From the NCBI GenBank assembly GCA_029261135.1, contig JAJDBX010000046.1, forward strand, positions 204,158-268,157: a stretch of 64,000 nt of DNA, given 5' to 3'. The notes beneath the pieces were generated by a model, which saw only the letters and a program-made list of their open reading frames with translations, was not told where the DNA came from and ran no database searches. Numbering within the stretch: the first letter of the stretch is position 1; every line of letters begins with the position of its first letter. The stretch is from Nitrospirota bacterium (GTDB taxonomy: Bacteria > Nitrospirota > Nitrospiria > SBBL01 > JAADHI01). Shown here one piece after another: positions 1 to 9,397 of this stretch. The position numbers and the translations under genes are program-made.

Positions 1-282
1 GGTACCCCAAGCATGTGTGTGAAGCACATCGGGTTGCCATGATTTTAAGAGCCTGCGAAGCCGAAAAGGCAGCCCAAAGTCATTCCCCGGTTTTTTGTTC
101 AAGTCAAAGAGTCTGGTCTGGGGTGTGCGGACACGTCCTTCTTGCGTGCCCTGGCCGACAAAAGCACAAATTGCACTTTCAATCTTACTCTGATCAATGT
201 GATTAACGATGTTAATGATGCCATTTTCAGCCCCACCTGCACCCAATTGGTGAATCAGGTGCATCACTTTGATTCTCTGCAT
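1..282 (-). CDS. Glycosyltransferase family 4, N-terminal part (cut by window edge)
   Basis: The first 94 codons of a protein are read on the minus strand from an ATG at 282 and run off the window at base 1. It begins MQRIKVMHLIHQLGAGGAEN and continues with a typical GT-B N-terminal fold ending in QPDVLHTHAWGT. The GGAEN stretch and the DVLHTH strand are characteristic of GT4 enzymes, and the pattern resembles the XrtA/PEP-CTERM-associated sugar transferases. The ATG lies two bases after the stop codon of the upstream amidotransferase gene, so the two are probably co-transcribed. The C-terminal donor-binding half is outside the window, so donor and acceptor cannot be judged. Confidence 0.8.
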   Translation of the reverse strand, partial: MQRIKVMHLIHQLGAGGAENGIINIVNHIDQSKIESAICAFVGQGTQEGRVRTPQTRLFDLNKKPGNDFGLPFRLRRLLKSWQPDVLHTHAWGT

Positions 283-284
283 TT

Positions 285-2201
285 TTAGAGAGCCGACTGA
301 GACAGAGCGCTAGATCGGGCCAATTGAATTCTGGGATGCTCTCCGATGAACCAGTTTTCATACCAGAGCTGGAACATCAGAATCATCCACAAAAGTCGTT
401 CATAGTTTCTTTGTCCCGACATGTGTTGTGAAATCACCTTTTGAACAAAACTGGCGTCTAAGATGCCAAAACGCTTGATCCGCGTTTCCGAAAGCGTGTC
501 CATCAGCAAGGGTTTGAGTTCTTGCCGGTACCAGTCGTTCAAGGGAATTGAAAAACCGGTCTTTCGATGACTAAAGACTTCCTCAGGTAATGCGTCTCGA
601 AAGCTTTCTTTGAGGATATATTTTGTGATCTGCTTTGAGAGCTTCAATTCTGGTGGAACCTTCATCGCAAATTCGACCAAGTGATGATCCAAAAAAGGAG
701 CCCGTGTTTCTAGGGAGTTGGCCATGCTCATACGATCCACTTTCGTGAGAATATCATCCGGCATGTAGACCTTCATGTCGAAATACATGCACTGATTGAG
801 CAAGGGTTCTCCCTCAAGAAACACCCTGTTTGCCACTTCATGCGCACTCACCTTGGTCATTCTTTGCAAAAAGTCAATCGTAAAAAGCTCAGACAATATC
901 CCTTCCCGAGCGCCAACGCTGAACAAGGCGTAATCACTGTATTTCAAGGATTGCAAAAAAGCTTTGCCTTTAAACCCAAAGGGAAGTGCCTCCCCAATAT
1001 ATTTTGAAAAGACATTCCGAATGGGTTTCGGAAGATTTTTCATAGCACCACGATCCAAAATTCTAGGGTAGCGATTGTATCCGCCAAAGAGCTCATCGCC
1101 ACCATCCCCTGAAATCGCGACCGTCACGTGTTCTCTCGTCATTTGGGAAACAAGATATGTCGGCAAAGCCGAGGAATCACCAAAGGGTTCATCGAATGAC
1201 CATTGGATTTCATCGATTAGGCTCAAGGCATCTGGCCGTGCTATTAACTCATGATGATCCGTTCCATATTTTTGGGCCACCGCCCGGGCAAAGGGCAGCT
1301 CGCTTATCTCTTGATTTTCGAGACCGATGGAAAATGTTTTTACCCGTGTATTGCTGGCCTCGCTCATCAATGCCACCATAATACTCGAGTCAATTCCTCC
1401 GCTTAAAAAAGCACCCAGAGGCACATCACTGATCAAACGAAGCGCAACAGACTCTTTCAATTTGTGGCGCAGTTCTTCACAAATCACTTCCTTTTTTCGT
1501 GACTCCGGCCGAAGCGCGTCATGGCCATAACGCGCTTCCCAATATAACTTCTTTCTCATTTCGTGATTTTGATAAACAAGATATTCCCCCGGAAAAAGCT
1601 TGTAGACATTTCTATAAATAGATCCCGGAGCCGGAATATAATTAAAAGTAAAATAATGCGAAACTGCGTTTGGAGACAGTTCTTTTTTAAATTTCGGATG
1701 ACACAACATCGACTTTATTTCAGAAGCAAAGAGAAAGTCGCCATCCATTTCAGTGTAATAAAGGGGTTTTTCACCCATTCGATCTCTGGCCAGTATTAAC
1801 TTTTCTTCATTTTTATCCCACAATGCGATCGCAAACATGCCGTTCAGGTGTGTCAAAAAATCATCACCGTAGCTTTCGTAGAGATGGACAATCACCTCTG
1901 TGTCAGAATGGGTATAAAAAGAATGGCCCTTAGAAATGAGCGCCTCTCTCAAAGAGAGGAAATTATAAATCTCACCGTTAAAAACAACGACGATAGACTT
2001 GTCTTCATTAAATATAGGCTGCGACCCCGAAGCAAGATCGATAATTTTAAGGCGTCGCATCCCTAATGCAACCGAACCTTCAGTAAAATACCCCGCTTCA
2101 TCCGGCCCACGATGGTGGATGACATCGCACATGGACTGTAGCACCGAGCGATCATGATCACCCAGGTGCTTGTTTCTAATAAAGCCTGCAATTCCGCACA
2201 T
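285..2201 (-). CDS. Asparagine synthetase-like amidotransferase, XrtA/EPS-associated
   Basis: This 638-residue protein has the full class II glutamine amidotransferase plus synthetase layout. It starts MCGIAGF, so Cys2 becomes the N-terminal nucleophile. The glutaminase domain covers about residues 1-215, and the ATP-pyrophosphatase domain carries the PP-loop SGGIDSS at 267-273. The family normally moves ammonia from glutamine to an adenylated carboxylate. The length and the EPS context fit the exosortase-A-associated amidotransferase subfamily (about 630 residues), so it probably amidates a carboxyl group of a sugar or precursor such as a uronic acid; that substrate is inferred. An AGGAA ribosome-binding site lies about 6 bases before the ATG. 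It follows the polymerase gene by 44 bases. Confidence 0.9.
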   Translation of the reverse strand: MCGIAGFIRNKHLGDHDRSVLQSMCDVIHHRGPDEAGYFTEGSVALGMRRLKIIDLASGSQPIFNEDKSIVVVFNGEIYNFLSLREALISKGHSFYTHSDTEVIVHLYESYGDDFLTHLNGMFAIALWDKNEEKLILARDRMGEKPLYYTEMDGDFLFASEIKSMLCHPKFKKELSPNAVSHYFTFNYIPAPGSIYRNVYKLFPGEYLVYQNHEMRKKLYWEARYGHDALRPESRKKEVICEELRHKLKESVALRLISDVPLGAFLSGGIDSSIMVALMSEASNTRVKTFSIGLENQEISELPFARAVAQKYGTDHHELIARPDALSLIDEIQWSFDEPFGDSSALPTYLVSQMTREHVTVAISGDGGDELFGGYNRYPRILDRGAMKNLPKPIRNVFSKYIGEALPFGFKGKAFLQSLKYSDYALFSVGAREGILSELFTIDFLQRMTKVSAHEVANRVFLEGEPLLNQCMYFDMKVYMPDDILTKVDRMSMANSLETRAPFLDHHLVEFAMKVPPELKLSKQITKYILKESFRDALPEEVFSHRKTGFSIPLNDWYRQELKPLLMDTLSETRIKRFGILDASFVQKVISQHMSGQRNYERLLWMILMFQLWYENWFIGEHPRIQLARSSALSQSAL

Positions 2202-2245
2202 ACTATTTCCTACTTTAGTCGCAAGATGATCTTCACAAAAGCTGT

Positions 2246-3568
2246 TCAGGACAAGCTGTATTCAAGCTGAATGTCCTTTTCCAATCCTTCTTTCGAACTC
2301 TGTTTCAATATTTCATTCTGCTGAATATTGCTTAATGCCGTTGCCAAGGCACAGTACCAGTAGACCCCTTCCCCGTAAATCCGACTGCCGAAGGCCGCGG
2401 AGATCAAAAACCCGATCAGGGCCACTTCAATGGCCACACTTTCGACATAATAAAAATTATCGTGATCCGTACCGACCCGCTTTCTAATTTTGTGCAACTC
2501 CATAAACGTCGCGTAATAGAAGATCATAAATAAAATTAGCCCCTGAATGCCCCAATCGGTCGCCATCAACAAATAGGTATTGTGTACAGATCGGTTTTCT
2601 CCGCCGTGACTGGCCACAATTTCCGGGATGTAGACCGGGCTATAGAACTGAAATCCTCCACCCCCTTTTCCCAAGGGATGGTCTGCAACCATTTCAAGTG
2701 CGCCAAGCCAGGAATCAATACGCCCCATGGCAGAGCCATCCTCCTCGAAGGTCTCAATCGTTTGCATCCGATTCCAAACACGCTCATCGGCCAAAGAAAA
2801 AAAAGCAATACTGCCAATCAGCAGCCCAACCATAATCCGGTTTCTGTTTTCACTTTTACTGAGCACAAGAATGGCCACAAACATGAGACCCACACCCAAG
2901 AATGCACCACGACTATTGCATAAGATTAAGGCATTTAGAATAAAGGGTGCTGCGCCAATCGCAGCCATTTTTTCCCACTTATTACCAAACAACACCAAGT
3001 TTCCGATAAAAGGAATGATCATAATCAGGTGATTAGATAGATGATTGCTACCCTTAATTCCTGGTGCACCGATATTTTCAAGACGGCCACCAACCATATC
3101 TCCCCGGGTAAATGCCATCCACCCCAAAAGAAAATTTCCCCATAGTTGAATCCAAATAAACATCCGATAATGCATTCGGGTTTTAACAATACTGGCAATG
3201 AGAAAGTAGAGAATCACCAACTTAATAAAGTCTATTACTGCTTCTTGGTTTTCTGTCTGATCGGCTGCAAAAAGACTCACAAACAACATATTGATCACAA
3301 TCAGAACCAGCCATTTCATTTGAGGCATTTTTTTGAAACTGAGGTGAGCATCATTACCCCGATTTAAAAATAAGCTCCCCATTAGGACTATAGCGGCGTA
3401 AAATGACCAGCGGGACAAACCAATTTTCACACCTCTGGCCCACGAAAATTGGGTATAAAAAGTAAACATGTAGGCCATCAGACCAATAATGGGACCTTTT
3501 ATAAAGGAAAATCCCAATCCACCGACATAAACTACAAGCCAAAGTATTCCGGTTTTTGATACCGACAT
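2246..3568 (-). CDS. O-antigen ligase/polymerase-like membrane protein
   Basis: This 440-residue integral membrane protein has about ten or more hydrophobic segments. It belongs to the Wzy_C/WaaL class: SRGAFLG at 219-225 contributes the conserved Arg, and a large polar loop leads to SVHNTYL (327-333), where the His is typical of ligases and polymerases. Members near exosortase genes are annotated as O-glycosylation ligases; here it most probably joins EPS repeat units at the periplasmic face. It sits between a GT4 gene and the amidotransferase gene, all on the minus strand. Whether it acts as polymerase or ligase cannot be told from sequence. Confidence 0.8.
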   Translation of the reverse strand: MSVSKTGILWLVVYVGGLGFSFIKGPIIGLMAYMFTFYTQFSWARGVKIGLSRWSFYAAIVLMGSLFLNRGNDAHLSFKKMPQMKWLVLIVINMLFVSLFAADQTENQEAVIDFIKLVILYFLIASIVKTRMHYRMFIWIQLWGNFLLGWMAFTRGDMVGGRLENIGAPGIKGSNHLSNHLIMIIPFIGNLVLFGNKWEKMAAIGAAPFILNALILCNSRGAFLGVGLMFVAILVLSKSENRNRIMVGLLIGSIAFFSLADERVWNRMQTIETFEEDGSAMGRIDSWLGALEMVADHPLGKGGGGFQFYSPVYIPEIVASHGGENRSVHNTYLLMATDWGIQGLILFMIFYYATFMELHKIRKRVGTDHDNFYYVESVAIEVALIGFLISAAFGSRIYGEGVYWYCALATALSNIQQNEILKQSSKEGLEKDIQLEYSLS

Positions 3569-3611
3569 TAGATCAATCTACCCAAAGTATTTGTCAAGTG
3601 AAGCACGATGT

Positions 3612-4820
3612 TCATCGTTGTTGCGCTGTATCAAAACAGATTTGTTGAAAGACCTCTGCGATATGAGGCCAGGAGCAATGTTTACGCACAAAATCAGAAG
3701 CCGCCTGTCCGATGCGGTGCCTTTTTTTATCTTGATTCAAAAGCGCCACAATCTGCTGGCTAAACTGGGAGGCCTCATCTTCAAGTTGAATATTATTCCC
3801 ATCATTTACTTCTAAACCCTCTGCGCCGATCGAGGTTGACAAAATAGCTTTACCCATCGCCATGGCTTCATAAATCTTCATGCGTGTGCCCCCTCCGATA
3901 CGAATCGGTACGATATACAGCGCGGCTTTTGCGATGAAGGGCCGCACATCTTCTACCCAGCCAGTGAGTTCAATTTCAGGCACGGTGGCAAGGTATTTTT
4001 TCAAGCGGGGAGATGGATTTCGTCCGACGACGGTCAGGCGAATCTCCGAGGTTTTTTCCTTCAATATGGGAAGCATCTCTTTTGCAAAATAAAGCACTGC
4101 ATCTTCATTGGGCAACCAATCCATCGACCCGACAAAAACAAGACTGGAAGGTATCTCCGGCTCCTCCTGCGGATAAAAATGTTCAATATCCACCCCCGTT
4201 GGAATCGTGACAACATTGTGGACACCGTATAATGATTGAAACAATTCCCTATCCTGGGCTGAGACGGCAATCACTGTATCAAAATGTTTGCAATTTTTTT
4301 TTTCAAAAAAGAAGAGTTTTTTCCACTGTAACCACCAAAAAAATTTAGCCACGATACCTTTTGCACGATCAAAATGCCGTTTGGAAATCTGAGATTCCAC
4401 ATTATGCTGAAAAAGAATCGCGGGCGTTCCGGTAATACCACAAAAGTTAAGTGCCGACTGCACAAAATCGCAAATCACCACATCGTATTTTCGGGCACGA
4501 TATTCATTCTCGAGCACCCGCTTTAAAGATTGGGATGTATCGTTGAGTACAGAAACAGGATAGATTGAAAACATCTGAAAGACCAGACGCACAAAAAAAC
4601 GAGCGGAAAATTTTGGAATCTCCTTCCAGGGAACAGGGACGAATCGGGTACAAAGTCGGCTGATTTCCGGCAAGTAAGCCTCATCTTTTTCCGCTTCGAT
4701 ATTTGAGACCAGGGTAATCTCATGCGCCTTTGAAAGCTGCTCCAGAATCTTTCCGGTGCGAATCTTCCCACCTGTATCCATAGGGAACAAAAAGCGCTGC
4801 GATAAAAACAGAATCTTCAT
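3612..4820 (-). CDS. Glycosyltransferase family 4, XrtA/EPS-associated
   Basis: This 402-residue cytoplasmic GT-B enzyme opens MKILFLSQRFLFPMDTGGKI, close to the pattern of the PEP-CTERM-associated transferase family stp1. The donor-binding half contains SLVFVGSMDWLPNEDA and, near residues 305-335, the glycine-rich GGGTRMKIYEAMAMG with the catalytic/donor-binding Glu. It would transfer a sugar from a nucleotide donor to the lipid-linked repeat unit; the sugar is unknown. The ATG lies two bases after the stop of the GDP-mannose dehydrogenase gene, indicating one transcript. Confidence 0.85.
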   Translation of the reverse strand: MKILFLSQRFLFPMDTGGKIRTGKILEQLSKAHEITLVSNIEAEKDEAYLPEISRLCTRFVPVPWKEIPKFSARFFVRLVFQMFSIYPVSVLNDTSQSLKRVLENEYRARKYDVVICDFVQSALNFCGITGTPAILFQHNVESQISKRHFDRAKGIVAKFFWWLQWKKLFFFEKKNCKHFDTVIAVSAQDRELFQSLYGVHNVVTIPTGVDIEHFYPQEEPEIPSSLVFVGSMDWLPNEDAVLYFAKEMLPILKEKTSEIRLTVVGRNPSPRLKKYLATVPEIELTGWVEDVRPFIAKAALYIVPIRIGGGTRMKIYEAMAMGKAILSTSIGAEGLEVNDGNNIQLEDEASQFSQQIVALLNQDKKRHRIGQAASDFVRKHCSWPHIAEVFQQICFDTAQQR

Positions 4821-4822
4821 CT

Positions 4823-6169
4823 TTACCAGCAGATCCCCTCATAACCCTGGGGAAGGCCATCAAGACATTCGGATACCCGAACCAAATCATAAATTTTTTG
4901 GTCATCGGGTACCGATTTCAGCACTTCTTCGACTTCTTCCGCTTTGTTTCCAATCACGATCAGATCCGAATGCTGGATGACATCCTGAATCTCTCCGGTC
5001 ATGAGTTTTGAAATATGTGGAATTCCTTTTTCGATGTAGTCTTTGTTGGCCCCCACGAGCCGCGCGAGCGATACATTCCGGTCATATATTTTGATATCGA
5101 ACCCTTTTCCTATGAGTGCTTCGACCAGGATGACCAGCGGAGATTCTCGCAAATCATCTGTTCCCGCCTTGAAACTTAATCCCACAAATCCTACTTTTTT
5201 CGCACCAGAGCGTACAATGTTATCGGTCACACGCTCAATCTGAACCTTGTTACTGGCTATAATTGATGTGAGCAAAGGCACCTCCACATCCTTGGACTTC
5301 GCTTTATAATTCAAAGCGCGTAAATCCTTCGGCAAACAGGAACCTCCAAAAGCAAAACCGGGTTTCAAATAATACGAGGAAAGATTAAGCTTGTCATCCA
5401 TGCAAAAAATGTCCATCACTTTGTGACTATCCACACCTATAGACTTACAAATGCTCCCTATTTCGTTGGCAAAAGTCACTTTTGCGGCATGAAAACAGTT
5501 ACAAGCATACTTCATCATCTCTGCTGTTTTAATATCTGTTTTTTCCAATGGCGCATCCAGGAAATGGTACATTTCTTCAAGTCGATTCCCGCTCCTCTCG
5601 TCATATTGACCAATCACTGTCATTGGCGGATTAAAAAAATCATAGACCGACGTGCTTTCCCGTAAAAACTCCGGGTTCATCGCGACACCAAAATCTTTCC
5701 CAACCTGCTTTCCTGAGGCCGCTTCAAGTTCTTTTAAAATAACATCCTCCACACTACCGGGTAACATCGTGCTCCTGGCCACCACCACGTGATAGCCTGA
5801 TTTTTTTGCGATGCCGACTCCGATATTATTGGCACAACGCCTCACATAATCCAGTTTAAGGCTGCCGTTGTCATTGCTCGGGGTTCCCACACAAATCAGA
5901 GAAATCTCGGATTCACGAACCGCGTACTCCGCGTCGGTCGTGGCCACGAGTTTGCCAGGAGCATAACGATCTGATTTGACGACATCAAAGATAATCCTCC
6001 CGATATCCTTCTCGACGATGGGACTCGTCCCTTCATTCATCAAATCAACCTTCGTGGGGTTTACGTCCACCCCGATCACCTCGTGTCCTACTTTTGCCAG
6101 ACAGGCTGCCGAGACACAACCCACATATCCCAAACCAAAGACCGATATCTTCAAATTTTTCTCCTTCAT
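4823..6169 (-). CDS. algD: GDP-mannose 6-dehydrogenase
   Basis: This 448-residue NAD-dependent dehydrogenase should oxidise GDP-mannose to GDP-mannuronate. The Rossmann motif FGLGYVG is at residues 11-17 and the catalytic Cys278 lies in GFAFGGSCLPKD. Two long stretches, the GFAFGGSCLPKD block and the FKAGTDDLRESPLV block, plus the C-terminus EGICW, match the AlgD type better than the UDP-glucose type also present at 48540-49862. Its start overlaps the stop of the DUF4091 gene (ATGA). Known AlgD enzymes supply alginate precursors; here the product would feed an acidic EPS. The substrate call rests on recalled family resemblance, not on alignment. Confidence 0.85.
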   Translation of the reverse strand: MKEKNLKISVFGLGYVGCVSAACLAKVGHEVIGVDVNPTKVDLMNEGTSPIVEKDIGRIIFDVVKSDRYAPGKLVATTDAEYAVRESEISLICVGTPSNDNGSLKLDYVRRCANNIGVGIAKKSGYHVVVARSTMLPGSVEDVILKELEAASGKQVGKDFGVAMNPEFLRESTSVYDFFNPPMTVIGQYDERSGNRLEEMYHFLDAPLEKTDIKTAEMMKYACNCFHAAKVTFANEIGSICKSIGVDSHKVMDIFCMDDKLNLSSYYLKPGFAFGGSCLPKDLRALNYKAKSKDVEVPLLTSIIASNKVQIERVTDNIVRSGAKKVGFVGLSFKAGTDDLRESPLVILVEALIGKGFDIKIYDRNVSLARLVGANKDYIEKGIPHISKLMTGEIQDVIQHSDLIVIGNKAEEVEEVLKSVPDDQKIYDLVRVSECLDGLPQGYEGICW

Positions 6170-7860
6170 TTTTTTGGACTGAGTATCATTGTTGCCAACT
6201 GTTTTCTGAGTGCCGCATCGTCGGCACCATTACCAGATAGATGAGGACGCAGTAACTTGCGAACATCTCCTTTTTTTGATGCAAGGCGGAGATATTCAAA
6301 ATCCTGCGCTCCACGCCGAACCGCCTTAAGGCGAATGGAGGCAATCGTCTCTGACTTTCCTGAACGGTTTTCGCTGTAGATCAAAAAGTTTCGGCCATCC
6401 GAAACCTCACCTTTATCCTTGACCGAGCGCCAAAAAACCAGACCGTCCTCATGACGTAACCAAGCGTGCCAAGCATAACGGACACCTTTGATCAAGGGGT
6501 CTTGAATCCGGGGCATCCGTTTTCCGGCCATGTATTCGTATATTTTTTTCCCCTTGCGTTTTAGATTCAGCACTTTTTTCTGAGCAAAACGATCATCCAT
6601 CGAATGTTTTGAAATGACCCAAATATCAACGGGCGCCAAAATCTCCTCGCCCCGGTTCTCTTCAAAATCTTTTTGGGGATGACCCCGATGTTTTTCACAA
6701 TAAAAGTGGGAGATATCCAAGCGAAAACCAAACAAGGGGTCATCCTGAAATGCATGATGCGTTAAATCGACATAATACCGTAAGGCATTAAAATCTTCCG
6801 TCCCCTTTGGCTCATCTAAATTCCAGAGAATCCGGTTGTTTTTGTTCGGCTTTTGATTTAGAAAAATCTGAAAGATCGTCTGATCCCAGCCTTTTTCTTT
6901 AAAATGTTTGAGAAAAGCTTCGGCAATCAAGCGCCACTCTGTTTCGTATTTTTTCCGGTCATTTAAATAATTCCCAAAACTAGAAGGCCATTCCGGATTA
7001 AAGGGTAAATATTGATGTGCAATAGGAATTTTATTTTCAAACAAGGTTCCATCAAACAACAGACTGTAACGCTGGTCGTATTCCGTCCAATTCTTCACAC
7101 GTATCTCCTCACCCTCACCAACAAGTTCCGGGGCCATTGTAGGATGAGGACGCCCTCTCTGACTTTTATAGGGAAGAGGGTTAAAGATCATCCGATGTTT
7201 TCGAGCGAGACGATAAATTTCACGTTCATAAATATAAGCATCATGAGTTCCAACCTGAAGCCCAACCTTCTTCAAAAAACTGACACCATAATTATTCAAA
7301 TCTACTTCAAGACTTGGTCGCTCAGGCAAAGTAAAGTCGTACACTTCCAAAACAATGGGAATAGCAGAAAAAGGCTCTCGGCCTTGCCTTAACGCAATCT
7401 CCCCCACATAACGTCCTGCGGCAATCACGCGAGGCACAGAGATATCCACCCACATCACCACGGGTGCTGTTCCCTTCAAAGACCATGTTGAATCATCCAG
7501 CATCGGCATCAAGCAGTCGGGGGCGAATGCAGTCTGACAATTTTCCAAACGGAAAAACGTAATGTGTTTCACTTGAAAAACTTCGGGGCCACTCAAGCGC
7601 GGTTTTAAAATCTGAATCGGTTTTTTAGTTTTACTGTCTTCCGTCAAAACAAGTTGAAATGAGATGGTCTCATTTTTCGCAGAAAAGAGTTGGATAGGGG
7701 TCTTCCCACTCAGTCGATCAAAATGCCGAAGGTTGTGTGCATCGGCCTTAAGCATACTCAGGGAATAACGAATGTCGAGACCTGCCACATCTTGGGGCAA
7801 GAGGGCCAGAACAGTCAGAAATAATATGATAAAAGTCTTAAATCTTCGTTTACTTTTCAT
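6166..7860 (-). CDS. Secreted DUF4091-domain protein (glycoside hydrolase-like)
   Basis: The 564-residue product starts MKSKRRFKTF followed by a hydrophobic stretch ending near VAG, a probable signal peptide. I chose the ATG at 7860 rather than the upstream one at 7902 because it puts the signal sequence at the N-terminus and overlaps the ligase stop by only 11 bases. The C-terminal third contains YAWHAWLRHEDGLVFW and SIRLKAVRRGAQDFEYLRLA, hallmarks of DUF4091, a domain linked to carbohydrate-active proteins. It may trim or bind the exported polysaccharide; the activity is not established. Confidence 0.7.
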   Translation of the reverse strand: MKSKRRFKTFIILFLTVLALLPQDVAGLDIRYSLSMLKADAHNLRHFDRLSGKTPIQLFSAKNETISFQLVLTEDSKTKKPIQILKPRLSGPEVFQVKHITFFRLENCQTAFAPDCLMPMLDDSTWSLKGTAPVVMWVDISVPRVIAAGRYVGEIALRQGREPFSAIPIVLEVYDFTLPERPSLEVDLNNYGVSFLKKVGLQVGTHDAYIYEREIYRLARKHRMIFNPLPYKSQRGRPHPTMAPELVGEGEEIRVKNWTEYDQRYSLLFDGTLFENKIPIAHQYLPFNPEWPSSFGNYLNDRKKYETEWRLIAEAFLKHFKEKGWDQTIFQIFLNQKPNKNNRILWNLDEPKGTEDFNALRYYVDLTHHAFQDDPLFGFRLDISHFYCEKHRGHPQKDFEENRGEEILAPVDIWVISKHSMDDRFAQKKVLNLKRKGKKIYEYMAGKRMPRIQDPLIKGVRYAWHAWLRHEDGLVFWRSVKDKGEVSDGRNFLIYSENRSGKSETIASIRLKAVRRGAQDFEYLRLASKKGDVRKLLRPHLSGNGADDAALRKQLATMILSPKK

Positions 7861-9397
7861 GGGCTGCGGCAAGCTTCCGCTTGAGAATCTTCCCAGACTC
7901 ATTTTTGGGGAGACCCCTCATAAACGTGATCTCTTGTGGGATTTTATAGGCTGGAAGATACTGCTCACAATGTTCGGTGATCTCCAATGGCTCCAAGTGT
8001 GTTTCATCTTTTAAGACGATATACGCTTTAATGGCTTCACCCAAAGTCTCATCAGGAATGGCAATGACTGCGACCTCAAAAACATGCTTGTGACGGGACA
8101 GAACCTCTTCAATTTCCTTCGGGCTGACTTTGTGGATGCCCGTTTTAATCATGTCTTTTATTCTACCGGTCACATAAAAATACCCGTCCTCATCCATCCG
8201 GCCCAAATCGCCCGTGTGATACCATCCGTTTTTTAAGGCCTGTTTTGTCTCAGCCTCGTTCTTCCAATATCCAGACATGAGATTACTGCCACGGGCTGCA
8301 ATCTCGCCTTCATCTCCGACGGAGGCCTCTGAGCCGTCTGGCTTCAATATTTTCATTTCGACATTCGGGATAGGATGCCCGATAGATCCCATCTTCTGAC
8401 GCAACATGTCCGGCGGCAAGTAGGAGAGACGTGCGGAGGCTTCAGTTGCACCATACATGACGAATATTTTCTTATCCGGAAACTTCTCTAATAGGACTTC
8501 TTTGATCTCCATCGGCATGTGTCCACCGGCTTGAGTGAGGTAGCGTAAATGAGGAAAGGACATCTTTGCGATAGAGGATTTGTTGAACAGAATTGAATAG
8601 GTCGAAGGGACACCCGCAAAGCCCGTCACTTTTTGTTCAATCATGGTTTTGAGTACCGCATTGGGAAAGGTAAAGCGATTATCGATCACGATGGAGCCAC
8701 CCACAAAAAAATGTAGATTAAGCAGGGTCTTTCCATAAACATAATAAAAAGGCAGGATCACCATACCATGATCTTCGTGGCTTACATCCAAATAGCTCAC
8801 GATCGACCGTGTATTGCTCACGACATTACAATGGGATAACATGACCCCCTTGGGCCTCCCCGTACTACCAGATGTGTATATGATTGATGCCAAATCGATA
8901 TCAATAGATCCGACCTCGGGTCGCTCTAAAACATCCCCGGCATAGAGTTCAGCCAAGGCCTCGAAGATTTTCCAATCATATCCCTCTTCCCCTCTGTTCA
9001 CATCACTCAGCAGACCCTGCTGAAGCGAGGTCTCAGGATCATCCAACAATTCCTGAACTACTTTTTGAAAATGTTTTTCTGTGACCAACACCCGGGGGCC
9101 AGCGTCTTGTACAATTTGCCGCAGCTCTTCAACGGAAAGCCCCGTATTGATCGGAACAGCAACACATCCTGATTTGAGAATGCCATAATAAGCCGACACG
9201 TATTCCAGGGAATTTCGAAGCAGAAGCGCGACGCGTGCCCCTTGGGTCATCCCTTGTTCGATAAGCCAGTGCGCGATTTTGTTCGCATTGCCTTCGACCT
9301 CTTGAAATGTTTCGGATCGGCGACCCTGCACCAGAGCCGTTTTTTCTGGAAAACGATCGGCACTGTTTTCTAAAAAATGATGAATTAAGTAGGGCAT
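7850..9397 (-). CDS. Acyl-CoA/acyl-ACP ligase (AMP-forming), XrtA-associated
   Basis: This 515-residue ANL-superfamily enzyme would adenylate a carboxylic acid and pass it to CoA or, given the neighbour, to an acyl carrier protein. The phosphate-binding loop YTSGSTGRPKG is at 174-184, the motif YGATE lies mid-protein, and the C-terminal catalytic lysine lies in PKNESGKILKRKL. Size and context match the exosortase A system-associated acyl ligase family. The start MPYLIHHFLE at 9397 was preferred to the longer frame because it gives the usual family N-terminus; it overlaps the LarA-like gene by 13 bases. The acid substrate is unknown. Confidence 0.85.
   Translation of the reverse strand: MPYLIHHFLENSADRFPEKTALVQGRRSETFQEVEGNANKIAHWLIEQGMTQGARVALLLRNSLEYVSAYYGILKSGCVAVPINTGLSVEELRQIVQDAGPRVLVTEKHFQKVVQELLDDPETSLQQGLLSDVNRGEEGYDWKIFEALAELYAGDVLERPEVGSIDIDLASIIYTSGSTGRPKGVMLSHCNVVSNTRSIVSYLDVSHEDHGMVILPFYYVYGKTLLNLHFFVGGSIVIDNRFTFPNAVLKTMIEQKVTGFAGVPSTYSILFNKSSIAKMSFPHLRYLTQAGGHMPMEIKEVLLEKFPDKKIFVMYGATEASARLSYLPPDMLRQKMGSIGHPIPNVEMKILKPDGSEASVGDEGEIAARGSNLMSGYWKNEAETKQALKNGWYHTGDLGRMDEDGYFYVTGRIKDMIKTGIHKVSPKEIEEVLSRHKHVFEVAVIAIPDETLGEAIKAYIVLKDETHLEPLEITEHCEQYLPAYKIPQEITFMRGLPKNESGKILKRKLAAAHEK

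Noticed and set aside
15-206. Plus-strand frame at the start of the window
   Set aside because: The opposite strand encodes a convincing glycosyltransferase N-terminus over the same bases.
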